Positions 31,650 through 43,565 of a stretch of 64,000 nucleotides of DNA are shown piece after piece; the stretch's first letter is position 1, and each line of letters opens with the position of its first letter. Location of the stretch: positions 4,154,001-4,218,000 of the forward strand of contig VNWV01000002.1 in assembly GCA_009801085.1 (NCBI GenBank). The letters are read 5' to 3'. The notes beneath the pieces were generated by a model, which was not told the origin of the DNA, made no database searches, and saw nothing but the letters and a program-made list of their open reading frames with translations. The translations under genes were made by a program, and so were the position numbers. Origin of the DNA: Lasiodiplodia sp. COLG20. Taxonomy: Eukaryota; Ascomycota; Dothideomycetes; Botryosphaeriales; Botryosphaeriaceae.

Positions 31650-33663
31650 CATTTTGTTTACATACGTCTCATCTCTTAGAAGTCCTTCGACGATGTTAGC
31701 ACCCAGTCGAGCACTACTCAAGGGATGAAGTTGGAGTGGTTGCAGCGACATACCAATCATAACCGGGTAACGAGCTCGCATGTGACATCAGCCGCATGCC
31801 GATCGATGATGTCCGCGACCAACATTTGGTGCAACTCCAAGTGCCAGGACAACATTCTATCTCGACGACACTCGATATACAAAGGGCAATTGTGTGATTC
31901 TCTCTGATGAACTCAGACCCCAGCATGCGGGGGTTGAGAGGGTCTGATCTGGTCTCCAACTCGAGGGGCTCGCAGTGCGGGGCAGAATGTCTATGTAAGG
32001 CGTCATGGTAGAAGCGGTCGGGAATAGCTCCATAATCACGAGCATCCAGCGGCCGTTTTGGTCGAATCGAAGCGGTGCTCGGAGCGACTACGCCAACGGC
32101 GACCATTGTCCGCCGTGGTGCCCCGCAAACCACCACCCAGACGTACGTTCCGGGCAACGGCGCTCGATTGCCAGCCGTTGGCTTTGGGACGTTCCCAGAC
32201 AGGAACCAGCAAGAAAGCAGCTGTTTCCAACGCTCTTGCTGAGGGGTTTCGACACCTCGATACTACTCCAGTCATCCCCTCCTTTCTTGGCACGCGAACT
32301 GATGACATGTGACAGCTGCGAGACGGAAAAAATTCGAATGGCAATGCGGTAGGGCGCGGAGGTACTCGGCTTTGTTGGTAAATCTTTGCATGTCTGTCTA
32401 TGTCAAAGGCATCGTCAGCCGTGACTGAGAGGGAAGGATGACTTTGGGTCCAGATGGAACATTCCAATGCAGAAAGGCATATTTACCTACTTGAAAACCT
32501 TTCAGAGCCGTAAAACCTCTTTGCTAAGTAATCATGCTGTCCAAACTAACAAAGTGAAGCTCACGTATGGTCGCAGACAATAAGACAATCCAGAGCTTAG
32601 ACGGAGTCTCATCTATCAGTTGGCAACGGTCGTAGCTTACCGAAGGCACCAACGAAACACGTTGCGCATTGCAGAGTCATGTTCAATGGTTTTCCTTTGT
32701 AAGTCGGTGGCTTTGCCGAATCATGGCGTCCGTGATCTGAAACAAGACAGATTTCCCGGATCACACGGCTGTGAGTACACACGTCCGTGGTCATGCTTAA
32801 CAGTAGTAATTACCGAGAAAGGCAGGTGGCGGGGAAGGCAATGTAAATTCGTTAGTGCAGCGGACTATGGGTATTCCATTATGCTCACATGTCTCGCGCA
32901 ATGTGATGAGAGAAAACTTTTACTTCAAAGACTCGATATGACGTTGAGGAGTTGATCGCACCTTCGCGAAGATGCTGCTTCCGGAACGAAGGGTGGCGGT
33001 TGACCACGTTGCAGTGGCAACTTCCATGGCAATAATGTGCATCAGGATTGCGATGACTGTTTTGCGACTCCACAACGAAAGTGGCGATGGCGGATAAATT
33101 AGCCATAGCTTTGAGCTTGATGCCACGGTGGCCGCAGAGAGGCATCGGGTGGCGCCAAGACTCCACGTGTATTCTTCGGAGGCACGAAAGCGAGCACCAA
33201 GGAGGCTCCGCAGGCCCAAATTAGCACCAGAACGAGAAATAAGCATGGGCGGTGGGGGTGGGCGTGGGCGCATCAGCCGCTGTGCGCTGGGGCGGATTCT
33301 GGAAGCTTCACGCGGCGGAAAGGACAGGTTGCAGAAAGCGCTATTGCGGCCACTGATGCACCGCCGAACCCTGGCGCTAGCCCGCTTTCGGCTGGATCAA
33401 AGGCGGCGACGCTGATTCTCCGGTGCTTGAGCTCCAGTCGAAAAGGCAACGGTGGTGACTTTACATAGCGCCTACATAAAGACCACCCCGGGCCGTCGCT
33501 ACCTCTCCCACTTCACTCTCCCTCCCTTCTTTTCTCCGATCCGCCCTTGCGCTTGCAAGTGTGCTTTCTGTGATACCCTTTGTCTACTAACTGCGGCGAC
33601 CGAGCTCTGCTCTTGAATCCATCTATTCTCCCCCACCGTCACCGCTCACAACCGCCGTTCGAC
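31650..33663. other. Intergenic region, right part of island and BiP promoter
   Basis: Two kilobases without a supported gene. Open frames at 31714-32467 have no recognisable domain. Copy B of the duplicated segment is at 32628-32730. The last 350 bp (33.3-33.66 kb) are a CT-rich leader and promoter for the Hsp70 gene, with ACATAAAG at about 33473 as a weak TATA-like site. Confidence 0.5.
32628..32730 (+). repeat. Duplicated segment, copy B (GC-richer)
   Basis: Partner of 30612-30728. It shares the same ordered blocks and lacks the middle insertion. On the minus strand it reads open (KPLNMTLQCATCFVGAFGKL), so it may derive from a coding sequence. Confidence 0.55.
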
Positions 33664-34504
33664 ATGGCTCGGCGGTCGGGAGGCGCGTCCTCGCGCTTCC
33701 AATGGACCACGGTCCTCTACCTCCTCCTTGTCATCTGCGCACCCATGGTGTTGCTCGGCAAGGCCCAGGCCCAGTCTGACGACAACGCCGTGAAGGGCCC
33801 CGTCATTGGTATCGATCTGGGAACCACATACTCGTGTGTTGGTGTGATGAAGGGCGGCAAGGTGGACATCATTGTCAACGACCAGGGTAACCGTATCACT
33901 CCTTCCTGGGTGGCTTTCACCGACGAGGAGCGTCTCATCGGCGACGCCGCGAAGAACCAATGTAAGTTACGCCCGGATCCCAACCTCAATGCCACAGCTC
34001 ACACCTCCCGCAGACGCCTCGAACCCCGAACGCACCATTTTCGACATCAAGCGTCTTATCGGCCGCAAGTACAGCGAGAAGGATGTGCAGAACGACATCA
34101 AGCACTTCCCCTTCGGCGTCATCAACAAGAACGGCCAGCCCCGCGTCAAGGTCGATGTTAAGGGCGAGGAGAAGACCTTCACCCCCGAGGAGATTAGCGC
34201 CATGGTCCTGAGCAAGATGAAGGAGGTTGCCGAGAACTACCTCGGCGAGACCGTTACCAACGCCGTTGTTACGGTTCCCGCCTACTTCAACGACGCCCAG
34301 CGTGCCGCCACCAAGGACGCCGGCACCATTGCCGGTCTCAACGTTCTCCGTGTTGTCAACGAGCCCACCGCGGCCGCTCTGGCTTACGGCCTGGACAAGA
34401 AGGACGACAAGACGGAGCGCCAGATCATCGTCTACGATCTCGGTGGTGGTACTTTCGATGTTTCCATCCTGACTGTCGACGAGGGTGTTTTCGAGGTCCA
34501 GGCT

Positions 34505-34539
<35 letters not shown>

Positions 34540-35841
34540 TGACAACCGTGTCATCGACTACTTCGTCAAGCAGTACAACAAGAAGAACGGCGTCGACATC
34601 AGGAAGAACCAGAAGACCATGGGTAAGCTCAAGCGCGAGGTCGAGAAGGCCAAGCGTACTCTGTAAGTGCCACCAGACAGACTTGAGGGGGAATGCCTAC
34701 TAACGGTCCGCAGGTCCTCCCAGATGTCCACCAAGATCGAGATCGAGTCCTTCCACGACGGCAACGACTTCTCCGAGACCCTGACCCGCGCCAAGTTCGA
34801 GGAGCTCAACAACGATCTTTTCAAGAAGACCCTCAAGCCCGTTGAGCAGGTCCTGAAGGACGCCAAGCTCAAGAAGTCCGAGATCGATGACATTGTTCTC
34901 GTAGGAGGCTCAACACGTATTCCTAAGGTGCAGTCGATGCTCGAGGAGTTCTTTGGCAAGAAGGCCAGGAAGGATGTCAACCCCGATGAGGCTGTTGCCT
35001 TCGGTGCTGCCGTCCAGGGTGGTATTCTCGCCGGCGAGGAGGAGGCTTCCAGCGTCGTCCTCATGGATGTCAACCCTCTTACTCTCGGTATCGAGACCAC
35101 CGGCGGTGTCATGACCCACCTGATCAAGCGTGGCACCACCATTCCTACCCGCAAGAGCCAGATCTTCTCGACTGCTGCTGATAACCAGCCCGTCGTCCTG
35201 ATCCAGGTCTACGAGGGTGAGCGTTCGATGACCAAGGACAACAACCTCCTCGGCAAGTTCGAGCTCACTGGCATTCCTCCGGCTCCTCGTGGTGTTCCTC
35301 AGATTGAGGTCTCGTTCGAGCTCGACGCCAACGGAATTCTGAAGGTTTCTGCCGGTGACAAGGGCACTGGCAAGTCCGAGTCGATTACCATCACCAACGA
35401 CAAGGGCCGCCTGAGCGCCGACGAGATCGAGCGCATGGTCGCCGAGGCTGAGAAGTATGCCGAGGAGGACAAGGCGACTCGCGAGAGGATCGAGGCTAGG
35501 AACAGCCTTGAGAACTACGCCTTCAGCCTCAAGAACCAGGTCAACGACGACGAGGGTCTCGGTGGCAAGATTGACGACGACGACAAGGAGACGGTAAGTT
35601 CCCAAACGCATAATGAAACTGGCGCTCGAACATTGGCTGACGTAACGTGCTGCAGATCATGGAGGCTGTCAAGGAGGCTCAGGACTGGCTCGACGAGAAC
35701 GCGGCTGAGGCCACCGCTGAGGACTTCGAGGAGCAGCGCGAGAAGCTGTCCAACGTGGCCTACCCCATCACCAGCAAGCTCTACAGCGGTGCTGGCGGTC
35801 CTGATGACGATGATGAGCCCAGCGGCCACGATGAGTTGTAA
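33664..35841 (+). CDS. KAR2: ER Hsp70 chaperone BiP
   Basis: Exons 33664-33961, 34014-34662, 34714-35593 and 35656-35841 give 670 residues. Every splice restores the Hsp70 sequence ([41 protein letters not shown]). A signal peptide covers about the first 36 residues ([19 protein letters not shown]). The ATPase domain has [31 protein letters not shown] and [27 protein letters not shown] is the C-terminal phosphate/adenosine loop. The substrate domain starts after the linker-like [11 protein letters not shown]. The protein ends HDEL, the ER retrieval signal. BiP folds secretory proteins, drives translocation and senses unfolded proteins. Regulation by the unfolded-protein response is expected, but I could not pick out a clear UPRE or ERSE in the promoter. 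Confidence 0.98.
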
Positions 35842-37331
35842 GGGGCTGGATCGGGACGGAGAGAGAAAAGCTTTGTATAAAATTCTAGACAGCAATTTTT
35901 TGTTTCCTCGCGCCTTCAGGACTGTCACGGATCAGTAGGATAGGGAGTTCTATGGGGGATATGAATGGACGAGAGTTTTGCATTGCCTGAAACACCAGTC
36001 TAGTGTGATTAGCCGCCAGTGCGGTGTTTGGTGCATCCGTGGGCTGTGTGCTACGAGTACGAAGCAGGTGTGGCGGTACGGTGTGGCCGTGAGGGACCCG
36101 GGTGGGTGGATGAGCAGATTATTGGCTCTCGGACGCCTCAAATGTTTTTTTGATGATGCGCTCATCTTAATGAGGTCACGGGTCGTTCCCAACGGCGGCG
36201 TGTCATGCGCAATCAGGAAGGCGATAGACGGCGTCGATTGTCATTTTAGCCGACTCCATAATCAATCAAGAAACAAGCCGTCTTCGGCAAGCTCGGGACA
36301 CGATACGGTGGAGCCAGCAAATTTCGCGACGACGGGGTGTCGCAAAGGGAAAGCGGTCCAACGCGACCGACCGCTTTTGGAGATGCGCTGGGCGGCCGCG
36401 CGGATGTCGTTGGCCGCGTCGAAATGGTTCGCGGTTGAGGCTCCTTGGCGGGCGGATGGCCGCTGGCCGGCCCACGGATGATGCGGTGGCTCGCAGGAGG
36501 GTTCACGTTGTGCTGTGACAAGCATCGCCAATGAGTGCGACGGAGGGGCCAGGAACAGGCTAGCGCTGCGGCTTCATGCGTGGAATCAGGCTGGGGTCGG
36601 CCCCGCCGCGGCCGTTGATTGGGCCCCGTGCTGGACGGGGCGCTTCAGAGGCGTTTGAGATAGTGGCCCTGGCGCAGGGCAGGGCCAGCAGCGGCGGGCG
36701 CGCGAGACGTCCAAGCCTGCGGCCTGCAAGGCTGCGACCTTCATTGCCGCCGACATTGCACATCGTAGAGCTGCTGCGACGCGGCCGCCCCATAAACCTT
36801 CAGCCTCCACCGCCCCTTCGCGCGCTTTTCCTTGAGCAGCCATTGTCCAACCGGCTCGGCGACAATCACTGACACGCCAGGCCTTTGTGTGCGCGACCGC
36901 GCCGCGACAAGCAAGCTCGCTGATCACCACATTCCTTTGTCCTACATCCAACAATAGCCACTCATTGTGCGACGAGAAGCCAACCTTAACACTCACTCCA
37001 ATCATGCCCCTCCTTCTTCCCGCCCCGCGCCGTACATAGCCCACATTCCCTTCCTTCCGCCCCCGTCCCATTCGATACAAGGATAACCACCGCCGCCGCC
37101 GCAAACAACTTGCGCCGCTTCCTTCTCACCCTCCTTCCGCCGACGGCATCGCAGCTGGACTGCTCGATCCGGCGCTCCCTATCCGGGCAACTGTATTGCT
37201 CCATTCGCCTTGAGCGCTCGACGCCTCATCACCCTCACTTTACGCAAGCCGACCTGCTTCAGCCGGCCTGAAGCAATCACTCTCCTTACTGTGCAACCAC
37301 TCCCCTCCCGACATCGGGACAGCAGCCTACC
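35842..37331. other. Intergenic region with long KCH1 leader
   Basis: A 1.49-kb gap between same-strand genes. The right 400 bp are C/T-rich and likely the 5' leader of KCH1. GC-rich open frames at 36.2-36.9 kb occur on both strands and look like shadows. No gene supported. Confidence 0.45.
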
Positions 37332-40039
37332 ATGGGTTGCTTTGGTCGCATCCGCGACCAGGAAAAGAACGTCCGCGAGGAACAGAAGTGGGATTACATT
37401 GTGCGTCGCCTCGCCCCGTCGCATCACCTTCGCATGCTCTGCTGACTGCCTCACAGACTCTCAGCGACTTCACCTCCTCGTCATGGAAATCCAAACTCTC
37501 CTACCTCTGGCTGTGGATGCTTAGCGGCATCACCATTGCTGTCTACGCCGCCGACACCTTCACTGCCGTCAACCTGCTCGTCTTCAACAAATGGTCCAGC
37601 CAGGTCGACCCGGCCATCGACTTCAACGTGTCCAAGTGGATCTCCGTCGGCTGTATCATCCTCTCGTGGGTTCTTGCTGCTTTTGCCTGGCTGCGTGCCT
37701 TCCGCGTCATGCGCGGCGGTGGCGTTGCCGACAGCTACCTCGACCCGCTGGCCGCCACGCTCCAGAGTTCTCGTATATATTCCGGCGGACATGGCTGGAG
37801 ACGTTTCCTCGTCTTCGCCGAACTGACCAAGTCTAAGAAGGGTGTCGATTACATTGCGCTTTTCGTGTACTTCTCGTTCAAGGGTGCCTTCCGCATTTGC
37901 TTGGCTGAAGGTCCGCGCCAAGTCGTTAACGCCGTCACGCTCTGGGCTGCCATGAAAGCCGACCTGCTACCGGAGGGAGACCATGCCGCGACCGATGGAC
38001 ATTCGTCGTTTGAGCAATTCTGGTTCAACATCAAGCTGCTTGCGAACGAGCAAAAGGAACAGGCCGTCATTCTCTCATCCATGTTGTTCACTTTGGTCAT
38101 TTGGGTCATTGCCGTCTTGGGTTTGATCTTGGCTGGCGTGCTTTACGTTCTCTTCCTCTGGCACTACATTCCTTCGGTCGACGGCACCTTGGCAAACTAC
38201 TGCAGACGCAAGGTTGACAAGAGGCTGGAGCGTGTTGTCAGCAAGAAGGTCCAGCAGGCTTTGGAGAAGCAGGAAAAGAAGATCAGGAAGGAGGAAGAGG
38301 ATGCGGCTCGGGCGGCAGCGGCAAAGATGCAGATGCAGAATGGCGGCGCGCCCCCCAAGGAAAAGAAGGTTTTGCAAAGCAAGCACTCTCGCCCCGAATT
38401 GGTCCCGAGGAAGCCTACTCTGCCTCAACTGGGAGGCTTGGACAGAACCGACACCCAGTCGTCCGTCTCGACGCTTCCTGCTTACTCTTCGCAACCGCCG
38501 TCTCGACCCGCCACTTCCAACACCAACCGTTCCCGAGCGCCGACGCTCCCCAACGTCAGCGAAGATGACTTCCGTCCCGGCGGTCCTATTAGGACCAACA
38601 CTTCGTCCTCCGGCTGGTCTGCTCAGAGTTACGGCTCGAATGCTCCACTGCTCAGCAGTGCGGGCGACATGGGAGAATCCACGCCGCCTCCGCTTCCTCC
38701 GCTGCCGATGACGATGCCGGTGACTCGCGAGCGTTCTTTGACGAACGGCTCCCAAGGTCGCTCCTACACGCCTCAAGGTCCTCCGCCCCAGGCTCGTGGA
38801 ACTCCAGGCCCCATGGGTCCTCCTCCTCAAGCTCGCGGTACTCCGGGTCCTATGGGTCCCCCGCCTCAACCTCGCGGAACCCCAGGTCCTATGGGTCCTC
38901 CATTCCAAGCTCGCGGAACCCCAGGCCCCATGGGCCCTGGCCCCAACGGATACTACCCGCCACCGAGATCCAACACTGCTTTCAGCGCTGGACAGCCGGG
39001 CCGCTCGTATAGCCCGATGGACATGCCTCCCATGCAAGGTCGTAACTCGCCTGCTGTTGGTCCCAACGGTTATGGTCCGAACGGCTTCGGGCCGAACGCG
39101 TATGGGCCTCCGCCTCAAGCACGGGGCTCGCCTGGGCCAGGAATGATGCGTCAAAACACCGGCTATAGCATGAACGACGGCTATGGTATGCCCCCGCCTG
39201 GCCCCGTGCGTACAAACACTGGCATGGGCCCCATGGGCCGTGGTGCGGCTGGTCCTTCCCCACTTGGAAACCCTGACTTTGATCCTTATGGCCGCCAATC
39301 TCCGGCGATGTATATGCAAGACGCGTATGAGCTACAACACCAGCAGCGCTCCGCTATGATGCAACAAGATCCTCCTCGCTCTGATTACAACGGCGGCTAC
39401 AACGGTAACGGTGGATACGCCATCAACATGGATGACTACGATCCGTTCCGCGCTGGTACCCCTGCGCAAGCGCCCGTTCCTACTGCAAACATGGCTCGTC
39501 CGCCTTCGCCTGGTAACGCTTCGTCTGTTTCGGTCTCGACGAGCTTCACTCAGGGTAGCTACATGGCGTTTAACCCTCACCAGAACAACTCGACGCCTGT
39601 CTCGCAGAACTACGCTAGCAGTGTGTCGCCTGTTCCTGAGTACGCAAGCGCCATGCCGCAGGAAAACGGCCATGCCCGACAGGGTAGCAATGGCCAGCAG
39701 AGCACTCACAGCCGTCAGGGCAGCTCTGGTCAGCGGAGCACGCACAGCCGCCAGAGCAGCGCCGGTCAGCGCAGCAACCACAGCAGACAGGGCAGCTACG
39801 GCCAGCACAGCAGCCACAGCCGCCAGAACAGCGAAGACCGCGAGCTCCGCCAGACTCGGGGCTCTCGCAACTTCTCGGTCCCTGTCAGGTCGCAGCAGCC
39901 GATTGGTCCCATCAAGAGGAGAGCGACGGAGCCTACGCAGCCGCAGGAGCCGCATCTCGAGGCGTATGAGCAGCGTCCGTCGACTGCTGGTGGCCGAAGT
40001 CGGGATCCGTCTCCGGAAAACTGGCGCAGGGTTATCTAA
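37332..40039 (+). CDS. KCH1: KCH1-type potassium-import membrane protein
   Basis: Exons 37332-37400 and 37457-40039 give 883 residues. The first exon encodes MGCFGRIRDQEKNVREEQ, which has Gly-2/Cys-3 suited to N-myristoylation and palmitoylation. The membrane domain (about 35-285) matches the fungal PF16944 family of yeast Kch1/Kch2: SYLWLWMLSGITIAVYAADT, WISVGCIILSWVLAAFAWLR, VDYIALFVYFSFKGAFR and VIWVIAVLGLILAGVLYVLF, ending HYIPSVDG. Yeast Kch proteins promote K+ uptake and Ca2+ signalling during pheromone response. A long basic coiled segment follows (RLERVVSKKVQQALEKQEKK). The last 500 residues are low complexity, with four 13-residue collagen-like repeats (QARGTPGPMGPPP), a Met/Gly/Pro-rich zone and His-Ser-Arg-Gln repeats. 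Confidence 0.88.
38789..38944 (+). repeat. Four 39-bp tandem repeats within KCH1
   Basis: Four successive units encode variants of QARGTPGPMGPPP. Third positions differ between units, so the repeat is held at protein level and not a fresh DNA expansion. Confidence 0.85.
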
Positions 40040-40601
40040 TCGACTCGGTGTGTGAGCAGCCGCCGACATAGGTGATAATGATGGTGCGTCTTTTCCACCA
40101 AAAAAGCTTCTCATCCTGCTGGTTTTCAGACTCGTGATACCCTTCATCGCCTGATACCCAAACTCTTTTTTCTTTTTTTAATTTTATACACTTCGAACAC
40201 TGCGACGACTCTTAATGATCAATATTTGATGGGAAAGAAAAAGGCTTGCTGAGATTATTTTTTCTCTACGTGGAGGGGGGTTTGATAGAGTTTTATACCA
40301 CACTACGTTCGTTTGAAATCGGGAATTGGGGAGGTCGATCGTCGCCTTTTTATTTCCTCACTTGTGTTTGTACAGCTTTTTTCCTTTCAGGATAGAGAGA
40401 TCACAGCGCGACTCACAGCGCGACTGCTGCTGTAAAATCATCATCTCCTTGCTGCATTCTATTATTGTTGCTTTCTGCCTGTTCCCGTGTTTGGTGCTGG
40501 TTTGCGGATCGGTGCGTTGCCCGCTCGTCTTCCAATTCCAGATGGCGCAAGCGCTGATCTCAGTGTTTAGTACAGTCCCGTCTTGCAGCCGATGGCTGTC
40601 A

Positions 40602-40684
40602 TGGGTAGCTGAAGCTATCGTCCGGACGTGTATGTAGAATTAAAAATTCGACATTCTCGTCCGGACGATAGCTTCAGCTACCCA
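40602..40684. repeat. Long perfect inverted repeat (27-bp stem), MITE-like
   Basis: The left arm 40602-40628 and right arm 40658-40684 are exact reverse complements (core GGGTAGCTGAAGCTATCG and CGTCCGGACG), separated by 29 bp that contain a second palindrome (GAATTAAAAATTC). The inner end CGTCCGGACG is itself palindromic. Related scraps exist at 29.5 and 29.9 kb, so this is a dispersed small element and not just a terminator. I see no clear target-site duplication. Confidence 0.8.
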
Positions 40685-42386
40685 CGTATGTTAATTTTTT
40701 TTTTAAAAGGCGGAGCTGGGGCATAGTTACGCTATGTTCTTCGTGTGAGGTCATAAGGTTCTTTTATCGATTCCTTTTCTTTGCGTCGTGCTCAGAACGC
40801 GCATCATCACGCCGTGCGCGGATTCAAGTCGGGCTCTCGCGCAAAAGCCGGGGTCATCGGATTTGTGGTGGTGGTGAGAGGTGGTGCCATACTCCGTGGG
40901 GGAGAAGCTGGGGCGAGAGAGAAGCACGGTGGAGATTTCGGGCCCGGAGCGAGTGGAGGCCTCAATCATCACAGCGTGGAGACAACATGTTCGCCTTATC
41001 AGAAAACAACTAACAGTCGGTGAGTAGCTTTCAGGGAAATGCTCCCGCATCTTTTTCGTGGTGTTGGGTCCCTATCTCCAAGATGCGATGCGGCTCCGCA
41101 AAGTCGTTATGGATGGGTCGGCACGGCAGATTGACTCGGCGCAGGGGGGTGTCCACGCCGCTGTTGTCGCCGCGTGCGCTTTTGCAAACGGTGGCGTACG
41201 TTCTGAGGCCTTTTGTGTTCCCATCATGACATGAGAATCTTGTCAGGGGATGAGACTGAAGCGGAAGAGGAAAGCGGGAACAGGTGAGCTTCAATCACAT
41301 GCTGTCTCTGGCTGGGCCCCCGGTTCCGTCTTCTTTTCGCTTCCCGGTTCTTTTACGTCTCGAAAAAAGGCGCACAGTCCACAGATGCAACTAGTGGGCT
41401 ATCTTGAGCTAAACTGACCGGCCGCAGGGGGCCGTGGGTGGGGTGGCAAGATCTCACAAAGAGAAGGGAACAACGACGATGATACTATCATGGCGGAATG
41501 AAGCGCGATGACGCAGCATGAGCAGCGATAATCCGGTACGCCTATCCGGGAGCGAAGATTGGCCCCTCGCCGTTTGCGCCGTCAGCCGCATTCAAAGAAA
41601 AATTAATGGCGCGCGAAGGCATGCGGCGGCGGCCCGTTGACCGGCCATCTACTTTGCGATGGACGGGATGTGCCCTGCGTCGTTGCTGCTGTCGTGTGCC
41701 GCTTGCCGTGTCGCCTTGTTGACAGCTGGCTGCCGCGCGGATCAGGTACGGGGAACAATGACGCAAAGCGCCTTACGACGACACGTCCTTCTCGAACATC
41801 GTTCCATCGTCCCCTAGCACGGGCAAAGGCCACATCGATAACGCCCGTGTACTTTCCCCCTCCGCTATCGCAGTCGTAACGAGCGCTTTCCTTCGGCTCT
41901 TCCGTGCCTAGGTTTCTGGCTTGTCGCTTCTCGATCCCTCGCTTTTTCTTTATCCCCACATTAACCTCGGCATGGGGGCGGCAACTCACCACCCGTACCC
42001 CACGTGTTGACTTCAGCTGCCAGTGCGCCGCACATCAGCCGAGACCTGGCCGAGGACCTTGCTGAAGCGACCCGGCGTCTCTGTGGGTCCCGGATGGAAG
42101 GGAAAGACATCATTGCCAGCAATGACGAGCGACGTGATTCGCCATGGAGAGGTCCCCGCCGCTGCTGTTGGGTGGCCGCATCCCATATCGTCATCCTTCC
42201 CGGATGATGTGAGGATGTCCACTATCAAGGGACCCTTTTTTGCCCCTCACTAAAATAATTCGCGCGCCTTAAGCTTGCGGGTAAAGGAGACTAGGTTGCT
42301 AAGAGAACCCTGGATCTTGCCGGCGACGCCTCCCCCCTTTGGAAAGGACGTGTGTAGGTGGGGCGTGGCGTGTATGGTCGTGTGTG

Positions 42387-42392
42387 TATAAA
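42387..42392 (+). promoter_or_regulatory. Plus-strand TATA box with CT-rich tract
   Basis: TATAAA in TGTGTGTATAAAGAGCG, followed by about 150 bp of strongly CT-rich sequence, the layout of a fungal core promoter. The only gene downstream is on the opposite strand, so its product would be an antisense or noncoding transcript. Confidence 0.35.
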
Positions 42393-42604
42393 GAGCGTCT
42401 GCCCACCTCTCGCCCTTTCGTCCGGTATCGCCTGTTAAAAGGGAAGCCTGCTGTCCGTCTGTCTCATTCTTCCTCTGTCTTCAAGTCCTTTTGCTTCTGG
42501 AGCATCGCCGCCCGATCAGACCATCTCCTGAGGGCTGTTGCTTTATTCTTCCCCGGATTTAATTCCCACGCCCGACGATTAAATACCCCAAGCTCTTTCA
42601 CCGG

Positions 42605-42846
42605 TCAATCCAGCCATTTTCCAGCCTCCTGAACGCCCTCCCGCCATCCGGGATGCTTCTCCAGTAGTGCCGCCTTCCCGCGCGGGAGCGATGAACCAGT
42701 GGAGGAGATGTGGTCCGAAACCTGAGAGAGGCGTTCCTGCGCTATGCCAAGGGGAAGACAGGTGTCAGCACTCGCTGTAGCAGAGGTATCCCGTTCGGTG
42801 CACCACGAAGCTTACCCTTAGCGTTGGTGCCGGCCTGGTTTGCCAT
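42605..42846 (-). CDS. Small conserved-looking 55-residue protein
   Basis: Two exons, 42846-42816 and 42741-42605, joined by a 74-nt intron (GTAAGC...GGCATAG), encode 55 residues: MANQAGTNAKAQERLSQVS opens it and the end is HPGWREGVQEAGKWLD. Support comes from the strong start context (ACAAAATGGC), a CT-rich leader, a TATA box about 105 bp upstream, correct phase through the splice and a stop right after a compact helical sequence. AQERLSQVS...GKAALLEKHP recalls the N terminus of peroxisomal 3-ketoacyl-CoA thiolases, but the thiolase body is absent, so this may be coincidence or an unrelated helical protein. Function unknown. Confidence 0.65.
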
Positions 42847-42950
42847 TTTGTCTGGACGTAGAATACAGAAAGAGGAGAAATGAAGCGGGGCCGAGAAGCT
42901 GTAGATGCGGGATTTGCGGGGTAAGAAGGTGTGGAGGAAGGTGGAAAGGG

Positions 42951-42957
42951 TTATAAA
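42951..42957 (-). promoter_or_regulatory. TATA box of the 55-residue gene
   Basis: The minus strand reads GTTTATAACCC here, about 105 bp before the ATG at 42846, followed by a CT-rich leader. Confidence 0.5.
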
Positions 42958-43565
42958 CGGCCTGCGGGAGCTTCTGGGGACGTGTGGGCTTTCGGACGAG
43001 AAGGCCCAGCTGATGCTCGATGTCATGCCGAGGCTGTCCGCAAGCGGCTTAGTGGCTCAGATTACCGATTAGTCAGACCTTTCACATGCCAGCGATCTGG
43101 GGAAATGGCATATTTGACACGGCCTCATGGCGTCACATGGAGGCAGCCCGCAGCGGCAAGCACTCCGGTCGGCGTGTCCTCACGTCGGCCCGACACGTCT
43201 CTCGGATTACTTATGTTGGAGTTCCCTCTCGGTTTTATTGATGTGAATAGGTTTAGGTATGTGTGGAATAGAAATGTCGCTCTCCCAGCGATGGTAATGC
43301 TTGAAGCCGTACAGGAAGAATACACCAACTCTCTATGGCCCAGTCGGCCATCCTGAAAACCAGTTGCAAATCGATATCCATGTCGTCAACGCCGCGCTGT
43401 CGCCGCCATCCAGGCAGGCCCATATGAAAACGCCTGCCCATGTATCCACCCGTCTTGTGGAAGTCCGTAATTGTTCGTAGTAAATAGGGTAAATGCTAAA
43501 AATCGTGGCTAAGGAGCGCACAGGAAGAAGAAGAAAAGGAGAAGAGGAATATATGGCCCGCAAGT
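42958..43565. other. Intergenic region
   Basis: Contains the distal promoter of the small gene and the 3' flank of the WBP2-like gene. Nothing else is supported. Confidence 0.45.

Larger units (their letters stand above)
40040..42604. other. Gene-poor 2.6-kb region with hairpin element
   Basis: No supported protein gene. It holds the hairpin at 40602-40684 and, near 42.38 kb, a plus-strand TATA box followed by a CT-rich leader-like tract. The ORFs seen on both strands lack domain signatures. Confidence 0.5.

Noticed and set aside
31714..32467. Minus-strand open frames with scattered cysteines
   Set aside because: They overlap in different frames, lack a signal peptide at a plausible start and match no family I recall.
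36246..37104. Several minus-strand open frames upstream of KCH1
   Set aside because: Low-complexity Arg/Ala-rich translations with no conserved motif; they overlap one another in different frames.
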